Shown piece after piece: positions 18,470 through 27,154 of a stretch of 64,000 bases of DNA (position 1 is its first letter; each line of letters opens with the position of its first letter). This DNA is from CAVOGJ01 sp963695405 (GTDB lineage Bacteria; Planctomycetota; Planctomycetia; Pirellulales; Pirellulaceae). Where the stretch lies: NCBI GenBank assembly GCA_963695405.1, contig CAVOGJ010000017.1, positions 62,001-126,000 on the forward strand. Reading direction: 5' to 3'. The notes under the pieces are model-generated. The model made no database searches. It had not been told where the DNA came from and saw nothing but the letters and a program-made list of their open reading frames with translations. Made by a program: the position numbers and the translations under genes.

Positions 18470-19071
18470 CCGGAGACATGAAAATCCAAAACCCCGCAGG
18501 GGTGGCCCTAACCTAGCCCAGGGTGGAGCGGCGGCGAGCCCCGGCGAGCGGCCGCGCAACCCTGGGTCCCCGGAGACATGAAAATCCAAAACCCCGCAGG
18601 GGTGGCCCTAACTCAGCCCAGGGTGGAGTGGCGGCGAGCCCCGGCGAGCGGCCGCGCAACCCTGGGTCCCCGGAGACATGAAAATCCAAAACCCCGCAGG
18701 GGTGGCCCTAACCCAGCCCAGGGTGGAGCGGCGGCGAGCCCCGGCGAGCGGCCGCGCAACCCTGGGTCCCCGGAGACATGAAAATCCAAAACCCCGCAGG
18801 GGTGGCCCTAATTCCATCGCCCGCGGCCGAACCATCCGCTGGCGAATTGCGGGGGCCCTCCGGACGTTCCTGCCGGCTCGCGGCGTGCCCCCTCACCGGA
18901 CCTTCTCGATCATCCGCTACCGAAAACGCGAGCTGAAATCGGATGATGGCGAACCATTACCGGTTATAACAACGGTGGTGTGCAGCCGGCGTACGGGACG
19001 ATGCGGCCACTCGCCAGACAGCGCAAACCAGCAAGCGATTCACTAATTATCAGCCACGAAAACGACTCTCC

Positions 19072-20106
19072 ATGACCAATCAGCCACAACCGTCGATGCC
19101 CGGAGACGCGTCCCCATCGCCGGAAATGGCCCAGGGAACCCTCTCCGCCGACTTCGTCGTGCCCGCCGAAGACGAGGGGCAACGTCTGGACGTGTTTCTG
19201 GCTCAACGCTTGCCTCAATTCAGCCGCACGCACCTGCGACGAGCCATCGATCGGGGCACCGTCCTCGTGGATGGTGTGCGGACGAAGGTGGCCTACAAGC
19301 TCCTGCCGGGACAAACGATAGAGATCGAAGCCACCGCGATGCCACGGCAGTCCCCGCTGCCCGAAAACATTCCGCTCGAGATACTCTTCGAAGACGCCCA
19401 TCTGGCGGCGATCAACAAACCACCCGGGATGGTGGTACACCCTGCCAAAGGACATTGGTCCGGGACGCTGACCAGCGCGCTGGCCTACCACTTTTCCACT
19501 CTCAGCAGCATCGGAGGTGCCACCCGCCCCGGCATCGTTCACCGTCTGGACCGCGACACCAGCGGTGTCATCGTCGTCGCCAAGACGGACGAGGCGCATG
19601 CCAGATTGGCGGCTCAATTCGAAGCCCGTCAGGTCTTCAAGCAGTATTTTGCCATTTGCCGCGGCGAGATCGATCGCGATCGGGATCGCGTCGACCAACC
19701 GATTGGGGCTCATCCCCATCACCGCGAAAAAATGGCGATCCGAGGCGGGCATGAGACAAGCCGCGATGCACGAACCGAGTATGAAGTCGTCGAGCGATTC
19801 CGCGGTTTTACGTGTCTTCACGCTTTTCCAAAAACCGGCCGCACGCATCAGATTCGGCTGCACTTGACGCACATTGGTTGCCCCGTGGCTTGTGACAAAC
19901 TGTACGGCGGGCACGACCAGATTACCGTCGCCGACCTGGATCGTTCGTCGCGGGATGACACGACGGTGATCCAGCGGCAAGCGCTGCACGCGCTGCGACT
20001 GCGAATCGACCACCCGCTGTCCGGGCAGCCGCTCGAAATCGAGGCCCCGATGCCGTCGGACATGGCGGACTTGATTGCCGCCCTGAAGAAATACCGCAGC
20101 CTTTGA
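19072..20106 (+). CDS. RluA-family 23S rRNA pseudouridine synthase (RluD-like)
   Basis: A 344-residue protein. An N-terminal S4 RNA-binding domain (residues about 30-90, RLDVFLAQRLPQFSRTHLRRAI) is followed by the RluA catalytic domain with the signature GIVHRLDRDTSGVIVVAK (about 154-171), whose Asp is the catalytic nucleophile, and KTGRTHQIRLHL near the C-terminus. S4 plus this signature is typical of RluC/RluD, which convert uridines in helix 69 and elsewhere in 23S rRNA. The first 20 residues are a non-conserved leader. The gene starts 240 bp after the repeat array and stands alone, facing the GH16 gene. Confidence 0.92.
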   Translation: MTNQPQPSMPGDASPSPEMAQGTLSADFVVPAEDEGQRLDVFLAQRLPQFSRTHLRRAIDRGTVLVDGVRTKVAYKLLPGQTIEIEATAMPRQSPLPENIPLEILFEDAHLAAINKPPGMVVHPAKGHWSGTLTSALAYHFSTLSSIGGATRPGIVHRLDRDTSGVIVVAKTDEAHARLAAQFEARQVFKQYFAICRGEIDRDRDRVDQPIGAHPHHREKMAIRGGHETSRDARTEYEVVERFRGFTCLHAFPKTGRTHQIRLHLTHIGCPVACDKLYGGHDQITVADLDRSSRDDTTVIQRQALHALRLRIDHPLSGQPLEIEAPMPSDMADLIAALKKYRSL

Positions 20107-20147
20107 TCATTCGCGCGCACAGAACGATCGTCACGCAGTGGCCGTCT

Positions 20148-21011
20148 TTACTTTCGCTCAAACACCCGCACGTAATCGATCTTATAGTCGCAAGGAAAAA
20201 TCGCATCATCGATCCCCTGCCGACCACCCCACGTCCCACCAATGGCGAGATTCAGGATCAAGTAATGGGGTTTGTCAAACGGCCAGACTTCATCGCCTCC
20301 GGGCGGCCGCTCATACGTAAAATACGGCCGGTTGTCCACGAAGAATTCCAAGCGATCCGGATGCCAATCGACGCGGTAGACATGAAACGCCCGCGTGGCA
20401 TCCTCTATGTCGATATGGCCGCCGCGGTCCGTACCCACCATGTGATTAAAACGCTTGGTATGCACGTGCGCCTCGATGCGGCCCGGCTCGAAGCCGACAT
20501 GTTCCATGATGTCGATTTCGCCACAGGCAGGCCAGCCGACCTCACCGATGTTCGTACCCAGCATCCAGATCGCGGGCCACGTGCCTCGGCCACCCGGTAA
20601 CTTCGCCCTGACTTCCAGGCGGCCCGAACTCCATTCCCCTTTTCCCCGCGTGTGCAGAGATGCCGACGTATAGTCGGCGAACTGGCGGTCGTTGTTCCGT
20701 TGATCCGCTCCCGCACGCGGATTCGGAAATCGTTCCTTACGAGCCGTAATGACGAGCATCCCATTTTCGACGCGTGCATTCTCGGCCCGATCCGTCGTGT
20801 AATATTGGGCCTCGCGGTTGCGGATGAAGCCGGCTTCGTACGACCACTTGGCCGAATCGGGACGCCCCGGCGAAGCGAACTCGTCACTCCAGACCAATCG
20901 CCACTCGGCATCCGTTTCCTCCCCGGCGACCAGCGGACTCGCGAGGAAAACGATGATGGCGAGGCCACAAAAAAGTGACCGCCGGGCGAGTCTGGCCATG
21001 ATGCTCGTCAC
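20148..21011 (-). CDS. Secreted glycoside hydrolase family 16 (beta-glucanase type)
   Basis: 287 residues from the GTG, or 283 from the ATG at 20999 that directly precedes the signal peptide (ARLARRSLFCGLAIIVFLA, cleavage near VAGEE). The mature protein is one GH16 jelly-roll domain: LVWSDEF at the start, the catalytic motif GEIDIMEH (nucleophile and acid/base Glu) at about residue 170, and the closing IDYVRVFE strand. The sequence resembles laminarinase/beta-1,3-glucanase members that cut marine or fungal glucans, which suits a polysaccharide-degrading planctomycete. No carbohydrate-binding module is present. It directly follows a small gene with no gap, suggesting a two-gene unit. Confidence 0.92.
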   Translation of the reverse strand: MTSIMARLARRSLFCGLAIIVFLASPLVAGEETDAEWRLVWSDEFASPGRPDSAKWSYEAGFIRNREAQYYTTDRAENARVENGMLVITARKERFPNPRAGADQRNNDRQFADYTSASLHTRGKGEWSSGRLEVRAKLPGGRGTWPAIWMLGTNIGEVGWPACGEIDIMEHVGFEPGRIEAHVHTKRFNHMVGTDRGGHIDIEDATRAFHVYRVDWHPDRLEFFVDNRPYFTYERPPGGDEVWPFDKPHYLILNLAIGGTWGGRQGIDDAIFPCDYKIDYVRVFERK

Positions 21012-21206
21012 TTAATCGCGTGGCTCATTGGCATGCGGATCGAACTCCAGTTCGGTCATCGCATCGGCCGCGTCTTGGAAGGAAAGGAAAGACCTCTGAT
21101 CGACGAGAATGCCTCCCATCTCGACAGCCACATCCGCCGGATCGGCATCGTCGGGCACCTCAATAATCGTGTAACCATCGTCGACTTCTGCGATATAGAA
21201 ATACAT
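21012..21206 (-). CDS. Small acidic protein of unknown function
   Basis: 64 residues, strongly acidic, beginning YFYIAEVDDGYTIIEVPDD and ending ELEFDPHANEPRD. No signal peptide or membrane segment. Its stop abuts the GTG of the GH16 gene, and an AGGAGCC-like ribosome site precedes its ATG. The alternation of aromatic and acidic residues looks like a small beta-alpha fold and not random translation. I do not recognise a family. Confidence 0.6.
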   Translation of the reverse strand: MYFYIAEVDDGYTIIEVPDDADPADVAVEMGGILVDQRSFLSFQDAADAMTELEFDPHANEPRD

Positions 21207-21235
21207 GACCTGGCTCCTCTATTCAAGTCCACAGA

Positions 21236-21316
21236 GAGAAAAAGGGGTCAGGAACCAAAAGTGCAAAGCACCCACAGGACCGTGTCGGCTTGTGGTTCCT
21301 GACCCCGTTTTCTCTT
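21236..21316. repeat. Long inverted repeat with GGGGTCAGGAACC arms
   Basis: An arm AAAAAGGGGTCAGGAACCA near 21240-21257 pairs with TGGTTCCTGACCCCGTTTT near 21293-21311, and flanking AGAGA/TCTCT extend the stem. The loop is about 35 bases. It lies between two minus-strand genes, right after the cytochrome gene. It could act as a terminator or be a REP-like element. Confidence 0.75.
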
Positions 21317-21326
21317 CGACGGATCA

Positions 21327-21782
21327 TTAGTAGTAGGGTACGTAAGGAGTCGGCTGAACGGCACGCAAGGTGTATTTGGATTGCAGGAAGGCGACGAGAT
21401 CCATTAATTCACGTACGGTCATGACGTCATTGTAATTGGTCATTCTTGATTCGCCGTTTTCCGATTGCATTTCGTCGAGCGGATAGCCTTGGGCAAAGCG
21501 ATGGGACGGATTGATAATGGACGTTACCAATTCTCCGTACGTTTGAATCCGAGTCACCTCGCCCCCTAACACGATCGGCGTTGGCGGACTCCCTGCCGCA
21601 GGTTGCCGTTGCTCGATGCCCTCGATCTGATGACAAGCATCGCACTGCAGTCTTTGAAACGTTGCCTTGCCAGCCTCCATATCACCCTCCGGCAACGTGA
21701 ATCCGCGACCCGATTTGGGGCTTACGTCACAACCAATGACGAAAACGGCGAGCAGTCCGGCGCCAATCAGCTGCGTCTTCAT
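21327..21782 (-). CDS. Lipoprotein c-type cytochrome
   Basis: A 151-residue exported protein. A lipobox (AVFVIGC, Cys at about residue 18) marks it as a lipoprotein. One haem c site CDACH (about 47-51) follows, with a candidate axial Met in the 'ESRMTNYNDVMTVREL' region, and the last helix LVAFLQSKY is typical of small class I cytochromes. The insert between haem site and Met ('GGEVTRIQTYGELVTSIINPSH') resembles monohaem cytochromes that accompany sulfur or respiratory chains. Partner unknown. A large inverted repeat just downstream may end its transcript. Confidence 0.85.
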   Translation of the reverse strand: MKTQLIGAGLLAVFVIGCDVSPKSGRGFTLPEGDMEAGKATFQRLQCDACHQIEGIEQRQPAAGSPPTPIVLGGEVTRIQTYGELVTSIINPSHRFAQGYPLDEMQSENGESRMTNYNDVMTVRELMDLVAFLQSKYTLRAVQPTPYVPYY

Positions 21783-21832
21783 CGACTTCCTCCTGCCCTT
21801 GCTTCACCGTTGCACTGTCAGACGGCGGTGCC

Positions 21833-22306
21833 TTATATGGATCGAGGCGTAGGCATCGGTGCCACGCTTGGTTCGACCAAGAGCCGACTCGTTCGCTGGG
21901 GTCGAATCGCCAGCACGGGACAGGGCGCCATCCGCATCACACTTTCAGCCGTGCTCCCCAAGAGCAGATGGCTGATGCCGGTTCGTCCATGCGTGCCAAC
22001 GACGATCAAGTCACACCGCTCCTGCTCCGCCGCCCAGCAAATGACCTCGTCCGCCAGTCCGGCGTGCGCCAAATGCCTTAGTTTGACGTCGGCGTGGTTC
22101 GAACGAAATTCTGCCAGCCTTTGCAAAACGGTGGGATCCGATGGCGTCCATTGGCCATTCGGGTCATGGGTCGCCGGCTGGCTAAAGGCGTGGAGCACGA
22201 CCAGCTCGGCACCCATCCAATCGGCGAAATCGTCGGCATAGCGAAACGCCTCGAGAGACGTTTCCGAAAAATCAACCGCACAGAGAATACGTTGAATCTT
22301 TCGCAT
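21833..22306 (-). CDS. Universal stress protein (UspA family)
   Basis: A 157-residue single USP domain: ILCAVDFSETSLEAFRYA at the N-terminus, and the ATP-binding signature VVGTHGRTGISHLLLGSTAE (residues about 106-125), followed by CPVLAIRP. The G-2x-G-9x-G-S/T pattern is complete, so it should bind ATP. Cytoplasmic; members help survival under stress, but the partner is unknown. Nothing recognisable lies in the 246 bp between this gene and the MATE gene. Confidence 0.9.
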   Translation of the reverse strand: MRKIQRILCAVDFSETSLEAFRYADDFADWMGAELVVLHAFSQPATHDPNGQWTPSDPTVLQRLAEFRSNHADVKLRHLAHAGLADEVICWAAEQERCDLIVVGTHGRTGISHLLLGSTAESVMRMAPCPVLAIRPQRTSRLLVEPSVAPMPTPRSI

Positions 22307-22552
22307 GGGACGCTCCCGACAAGAGACTTCCGCTCGTTAAGGCTGCGGACCGTGATGGCTCGCGTTAACTTTGCGGATGCAATCGGGGTGCCAGTACGGC
22401 GGGGCAGTCGCCGGCAGCCGGGGTTTCGACTGAAATGTGCTGTCGCTGAGGCTCATCACGACCCGCAGATGTGCCGAAGCCCCCATCTCCAGCCGGGAAG
22501 CGCGCGAAGACGCACACTCACGGACCCAGACCGCGTCCCGACATGGGAGGTT

Positions 22553-24004
22553 CTATTCGACAGCCACTAACTCGGCCGCCGGTGGCGGGAGCGACACCTC
22601 GCCACGACGTTCGATCACACGCATCTCCCGCCATTTTCCGCTCTGGAACCGTCGCCAATAGAGCACCCCCATCACCCAGATCCAACCGGTGATCAGGCAC
22701 CAGCACCCGTAGATGCCACTCGAAAATACCTCGACCGCCAACCAGCTCAAGCCGGCGAGCAGCAAGGTCATCGAGAGGCTTACGATCAGGACATAACGTG
22801 TATCTCCGGCGCCTTTCAGGGCGCTGACGAACACCATCATGGTGGCATCGAGCAGATTATAGGCCGCGACGAAACACAGGAGCGTGGCCGACAATTGCCA
22901 GACTTGCTGCGTGGTCGGATGGGCGGGATCGACACCAGCAAAAAACCAATATAGGAACACGCCCGGCGCCAGCAGGTAAACCAGCGAAAGGGCCGCCATA
23001 TAGCTCGCAGCGATGACGAGGCTGGTCCATGTCGCGCGCTCGGCCAGATCGGGCCGGTCTTCTCCCAGCCGGTGTCCGACGAGAATGCTGACGGCCAGAC
23101 TGATGCCATGAATGGGCATAAAGCCCAACGTGCTGATGCTGAAGGCCATACTCGTTGCTTGGTATTCCAAGTCGCCCAATCGGCCGATAAGCATGACGAA
23201 AACCGTGAAGCCGATTAAGTCGAGCAGCATTTGGATGCCGCTGGGTCCGCCGAAATAGAGGAGTCGTCCAAAGAGCGCTCGATCGATTCTCAATCCCGTG
23301 AGCGTGCCAAACTCGGCACGGTACCTGGGCTGCATGACGAGAAACAGGTACATCGAGGCCTTCAGCCAAAGCGAAAGTACGGTGGCCCACCCGGCACCCA
23401 CAATCCCCATCGCGGGAAATCCGGCATGTCCAAATATCCAAACATAATCCAGCACGAGATTCAGGATAGCGAAGGACGCATCGACCCACATCACGACCCG
23501 CGTCATCCCGCGTCCGCTGTAGAACGCCGCCAGTGCTTGCCCAATCAACATGGCTGGACCGCCGCAGAGCAGGATTTGGAAGTAAGTGGTCTCGAGCGTA
23601 AAGGCCTCGGGACTGTGACCGGCCCAACGGAAGATGACCGGTGCCAACGGAATCATCAGCAGCACCAACGGGGTGAAGGCCAACGCGACCCAGACACCTT
23701 GCCAGATCGAGGGACCAATCCGCTCACGACGGCGGTCACCCCAATACTGCGAGACAAAGGTATTGGTATAGGCGCAGATACCCAGCGGTAAGCAGATCAC
23801 GCAAAACCAGGCCACCGAGGCGGAAAAGGCCGCCGCCATGGCCGTTCCCGAGACCCATTGCAGAAAGACCCGATCGACAAACGTCATCACGGTCCACGAC
23901 AAGCTCGAAATCACCAGCGGCAACGCCACCCGCAGCACCTCACTGCCGCCGCTCTCGCGTTGCCACCAGGAATTCTCTCGTGCAACGGCATCCAGACTTG
24001 TCAT
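22553..24004 (-). CDS. MATE family efflux transporter
   Basis: A 483-residue membrane protein with about twelve hydrophobic segments in two similar halves. MATE features include the N-terminal LPLVISSLSWTVMTFVDRVF, the LPLGICAYTNTFVSQYWG segment and, in the second half, the SISTLGFMPIHGISLAVSILVGHRLG segment. Such pumps export cations, drugs or metabolites in exchange for Na+ or H+. Length (usually 440-480) is normal. No regulator is nearby, and the substrate cannot be told. Confidence 0.9.
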   Translation of the reverse strand: MTSLDAVARENSWWQRESGGSEVLRVALPLVISSLSWTVMTFVDRVFLQWVSGTAMAAAFSASVAWFCVICLPLGICAYTNTFVSQYWGDRRRERIGPSIWQGVWVALAFTPLVLLMIPLAPVIFRWAGHSPEAFTLETTYFQILLCGGPAMLIGQALAAFYSGRGMTRVVMWVDASFAILNLVLDYVWIFGHAGFPAMGIVGAGWATVLSLWLKASMYLFLVMQPRYRAEFGTLTGLRIDRALFGRLLYFGGPSGIQMLLDLIGFTVFVMLIGRLGDLEYQATSMAFSISTLGFMPIHGISLAVSILVGHRLGEDRPDLAERATWTSLVIAASYMAALSLVYLLAPGVFLYWFFAGVDPAHPTTQQVWQLSATLLCFVAAYNLLDATMMVFVSALKGAGDTRYVLIVSLSMTLLLAGLSWLAVEVFSSGIYGCWCLITGWIWVMGVLYWRRFQSGKWREMRVIERRGEVSLPPPAAELVAVE

Positions 24005-24393
24005 TGAGAGGTTCGCTGAATATCGAGAACGGGAGATCAGTGCCTACCGCGGGTGGGGATTCATCACAAAGTCCGAGGAAGGACAGCTGAGTTCGAGGTA
24101 AGGTTCGCCTGCCCAAGAGATCGTGCAAGAAGCGCGGTCACCGTCGGCCGCGATTTTGCCGGACCACCCTTGGCTGCCCCGCGCAAGGAGGGCTCCAGCC
24201 AACGGCCGCTCCTATTCTAGGAATCCGCTGGTGCGAGAACAGGGGATCTTCCCCGACGCTGGCAGCCGGGCACCTTGTGACCACCCCGAGGTCCTCTTGC
24301 CGCGCAGCCCATCCCCATCAATTCCCTTCACCATCCGGATCGGTTAGGTTGGCAATAGACGATTTCGCAACGTTCGACGGAGCTCCGCGCGTC
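24005..24393. other. Divergent intergenic region
   Basis: 389 bp between the divergent MATE and Tat-exported protein genes. Short in-frame extensions of both neighbours exist but look random. No repeat, RNA gene or clear promoter could be recognised. Confidence 0.5.
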
Positions 24394-25929
24394 ATGACAA
24401 CACGCCGACATTTTCTCAAGAAGGTGGCGACCGGCAGTTTTGTCGCCGCCCTTCCCGATTGGCTGCCACCAGGGTTGCAACGAGTCGCCCGCGGCGACAC
24501 GCAATTGGGTCCCGATCACGTGCGGTTTTCAGACGATATCGAGCCGATCGTCCGGCTGCTGGAGCAAACGCCACGCGACCAATTATTGGAGGAGATTGCT
24601 GCCCGCGTGAAGGGCGGTGGATTGAACTATTGCCAGGTGGTTGCCGCCCTCATGTTGGCTGGTATTCGCAATGTGCAACCCCGACCGAACGTGGGGTTCA
24701 AGTTTCACACGGTGCTGGTCGTCAATTCGGCCCACTTGGCCAGCGTTCATTCTCCGGATGCCGAGCGCTGGCTCCCCATTTTCTGGGCGCTCGACTACTT
24801 CAAGCAAGCGCAGGCGGAAGACGCCGGAGAAGGCGACTGGACCATGCCTGCCGTGCGTGAGTCGCAATTGCCATCCTTTTCTCAGGCGCGTACCACCTAT
24901 CAGCAAGCGATGGATCAGTGGGACCCCGAAAAGGCAGATGCGGCGATCGCTTCCTGGTCGCAGGTGGCGTCAGAGAATGAACTCTTCGCTTGCCTCGCGC
25001 GTTACGGCAGCCGAGACTTCCGGGACATCGGGCACAAAGCCATTTATGTGGCCAATGCGTTTCGCACGCTCAACTGCATTGGTTGGCGGCATGCGGAACC
25101 CATCCTCCGTAGCCTGACCTACGCCTTGCAATGTCGCGGCGGGGACCCGAATCCAGCAACGCATGACTTGCCCGCGGATCGAGCCGGGAGACGGAATCAG
25201 GAGCTCGTGACGAAGGTTCGGAAAGACTGGCAAGCAGGCAAGGTGGATGCCAAGGCAACACGTCGACTGAATTCGTTGTTCTATGCTGGCGAGCCAGCGG
25301 AGGCCGCGGACGCGGTCGTCGAAGCGCTGAATGCGGGCGTCGCGCCGCAATCGATTTATGATGCCTTGTACCTAACCGCCGGCGAACTCCTGATGCGGCA
25401 GCCGGGCATCATTGCGCTGCACGCGGTGACGTCCACCAACGCACTGGGATACGCTTATCGTCGTGTCGCCTCACCCGACTTGCGGCTGGAACTGATGCTA
25501 CAGAACGCGTCCTTTCTGGCACACTTCTTGGAACGCATGCAGCGGAGGGAAGTTGCTGAACGCACGATCGGCCACATCGAGGCCTCGACGACGACCACGA
25601 CGGCGGGCGCGATGAGCGAATCGGACCGCATCGCGTCCATCCTGGAGCAGGTCGGCCGAGACAACTCCCTGGCCTCGCGGGAGGTGATGCAGTTGCTCGC
25701 GGACGATCCCTCAGCCGCCCCGGCCCTGATCGATGCGGCCCGCCGCATGGTATTTTTGAAAGGCACGAATTCGCACGACTACAAGTTCAGCTCGGCGGTG
25801 CTTGAAGATTACTACCACATTTCGCCCGCTTTTCGCGACGCGTATCTGGCCACATCCGTCTATCACTGGCGCGGTGCTGGCGAGCCGGATAGTCGTTTAT
25901 TGCCGCGGATTCGCAGCGTCTTGGCTTAA
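24394..25929 (+). CDS. Tat-exported protein of unknown function
   Basis: About 511 residues from the ATG at 24394; the open frame extends to 24277, but the extension is not protein-like. The N-terminus TTRRHFLKKVATGSFVAALP is a twin-arginine signal, so export in folded form is expected, often with a cofactor. The body is helix-rich, without membrane segments, and has conserved-looking stretches: GGGLNYCQVVAALMLAGIRN, NSAHLASVHSPDAERWLP, RDFRDIGHKAIYVANAFR and GWRHAEPILRSLTYAL. Several spaced His residues and one Cys could bind a metal. I do not recognise the family. The protein stands alone and is followed by dispersed repeats. Confidence 0.8.
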   Translation: MTTRRHFLKKVATGSFVAALPDWLPPGLQRVARGDTQLGPDHVRFSDDIEPIVRLLEQTPRDQLLEEIAARVKGGGLNYCQVVAALMLAGIRNVQPRPNVGFKFHTVLVVNSAHLASVHSPDAERWLPIFWALDYFKQAQAEDAGEGDWTMPAVRESQLPSFSQARTTYQQAMDQWDPEKADAAIASWSQVASENELFACLARYGSRDFRDIGHKAIYVANAFRTLNCIGWRHAEPILRSLTYALQCRGGDPNPATHDLPADRAGRRNQELVTKVRKDWQAGKVDAKATRRLNSLFYAGEPAEAADAVVEALNAGVAPQSIYDALYLTAGELLMRQPGIIALHAVTSTNALGYAYRRVASPDLRLELMLQNASFLAHFLERMQRREVAERTIGHIEASTTTTTAGAMSESDRIASILEQVGRDNSLASREVMQLLADDPSAAPALIDAARRMVFLKGTNSHDYKFSSAVLEDYYHISPAFRDAYLATSVYHWRGAGEPDSRLLPRIRSVLA

Positions 25930-25987
25930 GGGATCGACAGCACGGGCCCGCCACTGCCGGAATGAAGGGGTGGCGTGGTGCTTGCTG

Positions 25988-26262
25988 AGATTTTTTTTTG
26001 AAACACAGAGTAAAGGAGGACACGGAGAGAGAGGACACGGAGAGAGAGGACACGCGAAGATTCGCGCCTCGGCGCCCTCTGTGCCTCTGCGTTTCCAACG
26101 TATCTGCGCCAGCCGCAGACCGCCCCCCTGGGTGTCACTCTACCGGAATGGCCATTACGAACCGGGGGTGGTTTTTCTTTTTGAAACACAGAGTAAAGGA
26201 GGACACGGAGAGATTCGCGCCTCTGCGCCCTCGGTGCCTCTGTGCTTCCAACGTATCTGTAC
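25988..26262. repeat. Two copies of the GAAACAC hairpin repeat family
   Basis: Copies at about 25990-26105 and 26170-26262. Each begins TTTTTTGAAACACAGAGTAAAGGAGGACACGGAGAG and ends GCCCTCTGTGCCTCTGCGTTTCC, so the arms can pair. The first copy has an extra GAGAGAGGACACG duplication. No gene is visible in the 360 bp between the Tat protein and the methyltransferase. Confidence 0.88.
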
Positions 26263-26291
26263 CAGCCGCTACGTGGCTGAGTTCCCGAGCA

Positions 26292-27038
26292 TCAGCCCTT
26301 CTCCGCCACGACGATCATCAGCGGGCACCCTAGCTCGAACGATTCCCCCTCGATCGATCGATACAGGAACTTCGTGTGCAAGCCCGCCTGATGGAGCAGA
26401 TCCTGCACCTCCGCCGCCGTATAGACCCAATGCCAACCGGTACGCGATTCGATGTTTCCTTCCCGCACAAACGTGTAAGTCGTTTCGAGACAGCTCTCCA
26501 CCGCATGGTACCGGTTTTCCTCCAGGAACAGCATTCCCTCCACCGGCGCCCACTGCCGTTCTGTAAATCGAGGCAGGATGCATTCCGCCGCCATGCCATA
26601 GTCCAGGGCAAACCGGGCGCCGGGCCGCAGGGCACCGGCGACTGCCGATAGGAACGCGCGCGTCCCCGCCCGATCGAGATAGCCGAAACTGTTGCCATAG
26701 CAGATCGCCCCGTCAAAGGCCGCTTCCCAGCCGAGGTTTCGCATATCGGCGTTATGCCAGGCGATATCAAGATTCGCCGCATCGCTGGCTCGCCAGGCTT
26801 CGTCAATCATCTCGGTAGACACATCGACGCCCGTCACGTGATATCCGCGATCCGCGAACTCGATCGAGTGGCGACCGAATCCGCAGGGTACGTCCAGTAG
26901 ATGCTGCCCCTTTTGTAACTGCAGGGCTTGCTCGAGAAAATCGACTTCACGACGAGTCTGCTCGGGCGGCACCGCGCTCTGCCACATCTCGACGACCACT
27001 CCGGCAAAGAACTGTTCGTACCAGCGAGGATCAATCAT
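26292..27038 (-). CDS. Class I SAM-dependent methyltransferase
   Basis: About 248 residues from the ATG at 27038, which has GGAG about nine bases upstream; the open frame continues to 27110 without support. Motif I is HLLDVPCGFGRHSIEFADRG (residues about 48-67), then VTGVDVSTEMIDEA (SAM ribose-binding acidic residue) and DGAICYGNSFGYLDR. This is the Methyltransf_25/11 pattern of small-molecule methyltransferases, as found in planctomycete 'class I SAM-dependent methyltransferase' entries. The C-terminus ends with a beta strand PLMIVVAEKG. Substrate unknown. It lies downstream of the SecD-like lipoprotein gene. Confidence 0.85.
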   Translation of the reverse strand: MIDPRWYEQFFAGVVVEMWQSAVPPEQTRREVDFLEQALQLQKGQHLLDVPCGFGRHSIEFADRGYHVTGVDVSTEMIDEAWRASDAANLDIAWHNADMRNLGWEAAFDGAICYGNSFGYLDRAGTRAFLSAVAGALRPGARFALDYGMAAECILPRFTERQWAPVEGMLFLEENRYHAVESCLETTYTFVREGNIESRTGWHWVYTAAEVQDLLHQAGLHTKFLYRSIEGESFELGCPLMIVVAEKG

Positions 27039-27154
27039 GAGGGTGCTCCACTTTGCTTGCCCAACGAGCGAAGCACAAAGGGTCAGGAATTTATCGCCCA
27101 ATGCCCGCAAGGGCCGTGCCGCTTCTTGGCGGCGAATCCCTCTTTCGCCGTCGC

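Larger units (their letters stand above)
16840..18815. repeat. Array of about fifteen 100-bp palindromic repeat units
   Basis: Units recur at almost exactly 100 bp; their GAGACATG/GAGAAATG ends fall near 16920, 17020, 17120, 17220, 17549, 17650, 17750, 17848, 17949, 18050, 18380, 18480, 18580, 18680 and 18780. Each has a CCCCGCAGGGG palindrome, then CCCAGGGT paired with ACCCTGGG about 38 bases on, enclosing a GC-rich core. Two interruptions (about 17240-17530 and 18070-18361) carry a different hairpin with CCCGGGGTTGCACGACAT and its complement. Since 100 is not a multiple of three, the frame changes in every unit, so the many ORFs are artefacts. The flanks, 16534-16840 and 18816-19071, show no gene. 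Confidence 0.93.

Noticed and set aside
16840..18815. CRISPR array
   Set aside because: Repeats are adjacent 100-bp units without unique spacers, and no cas gene is in the window.
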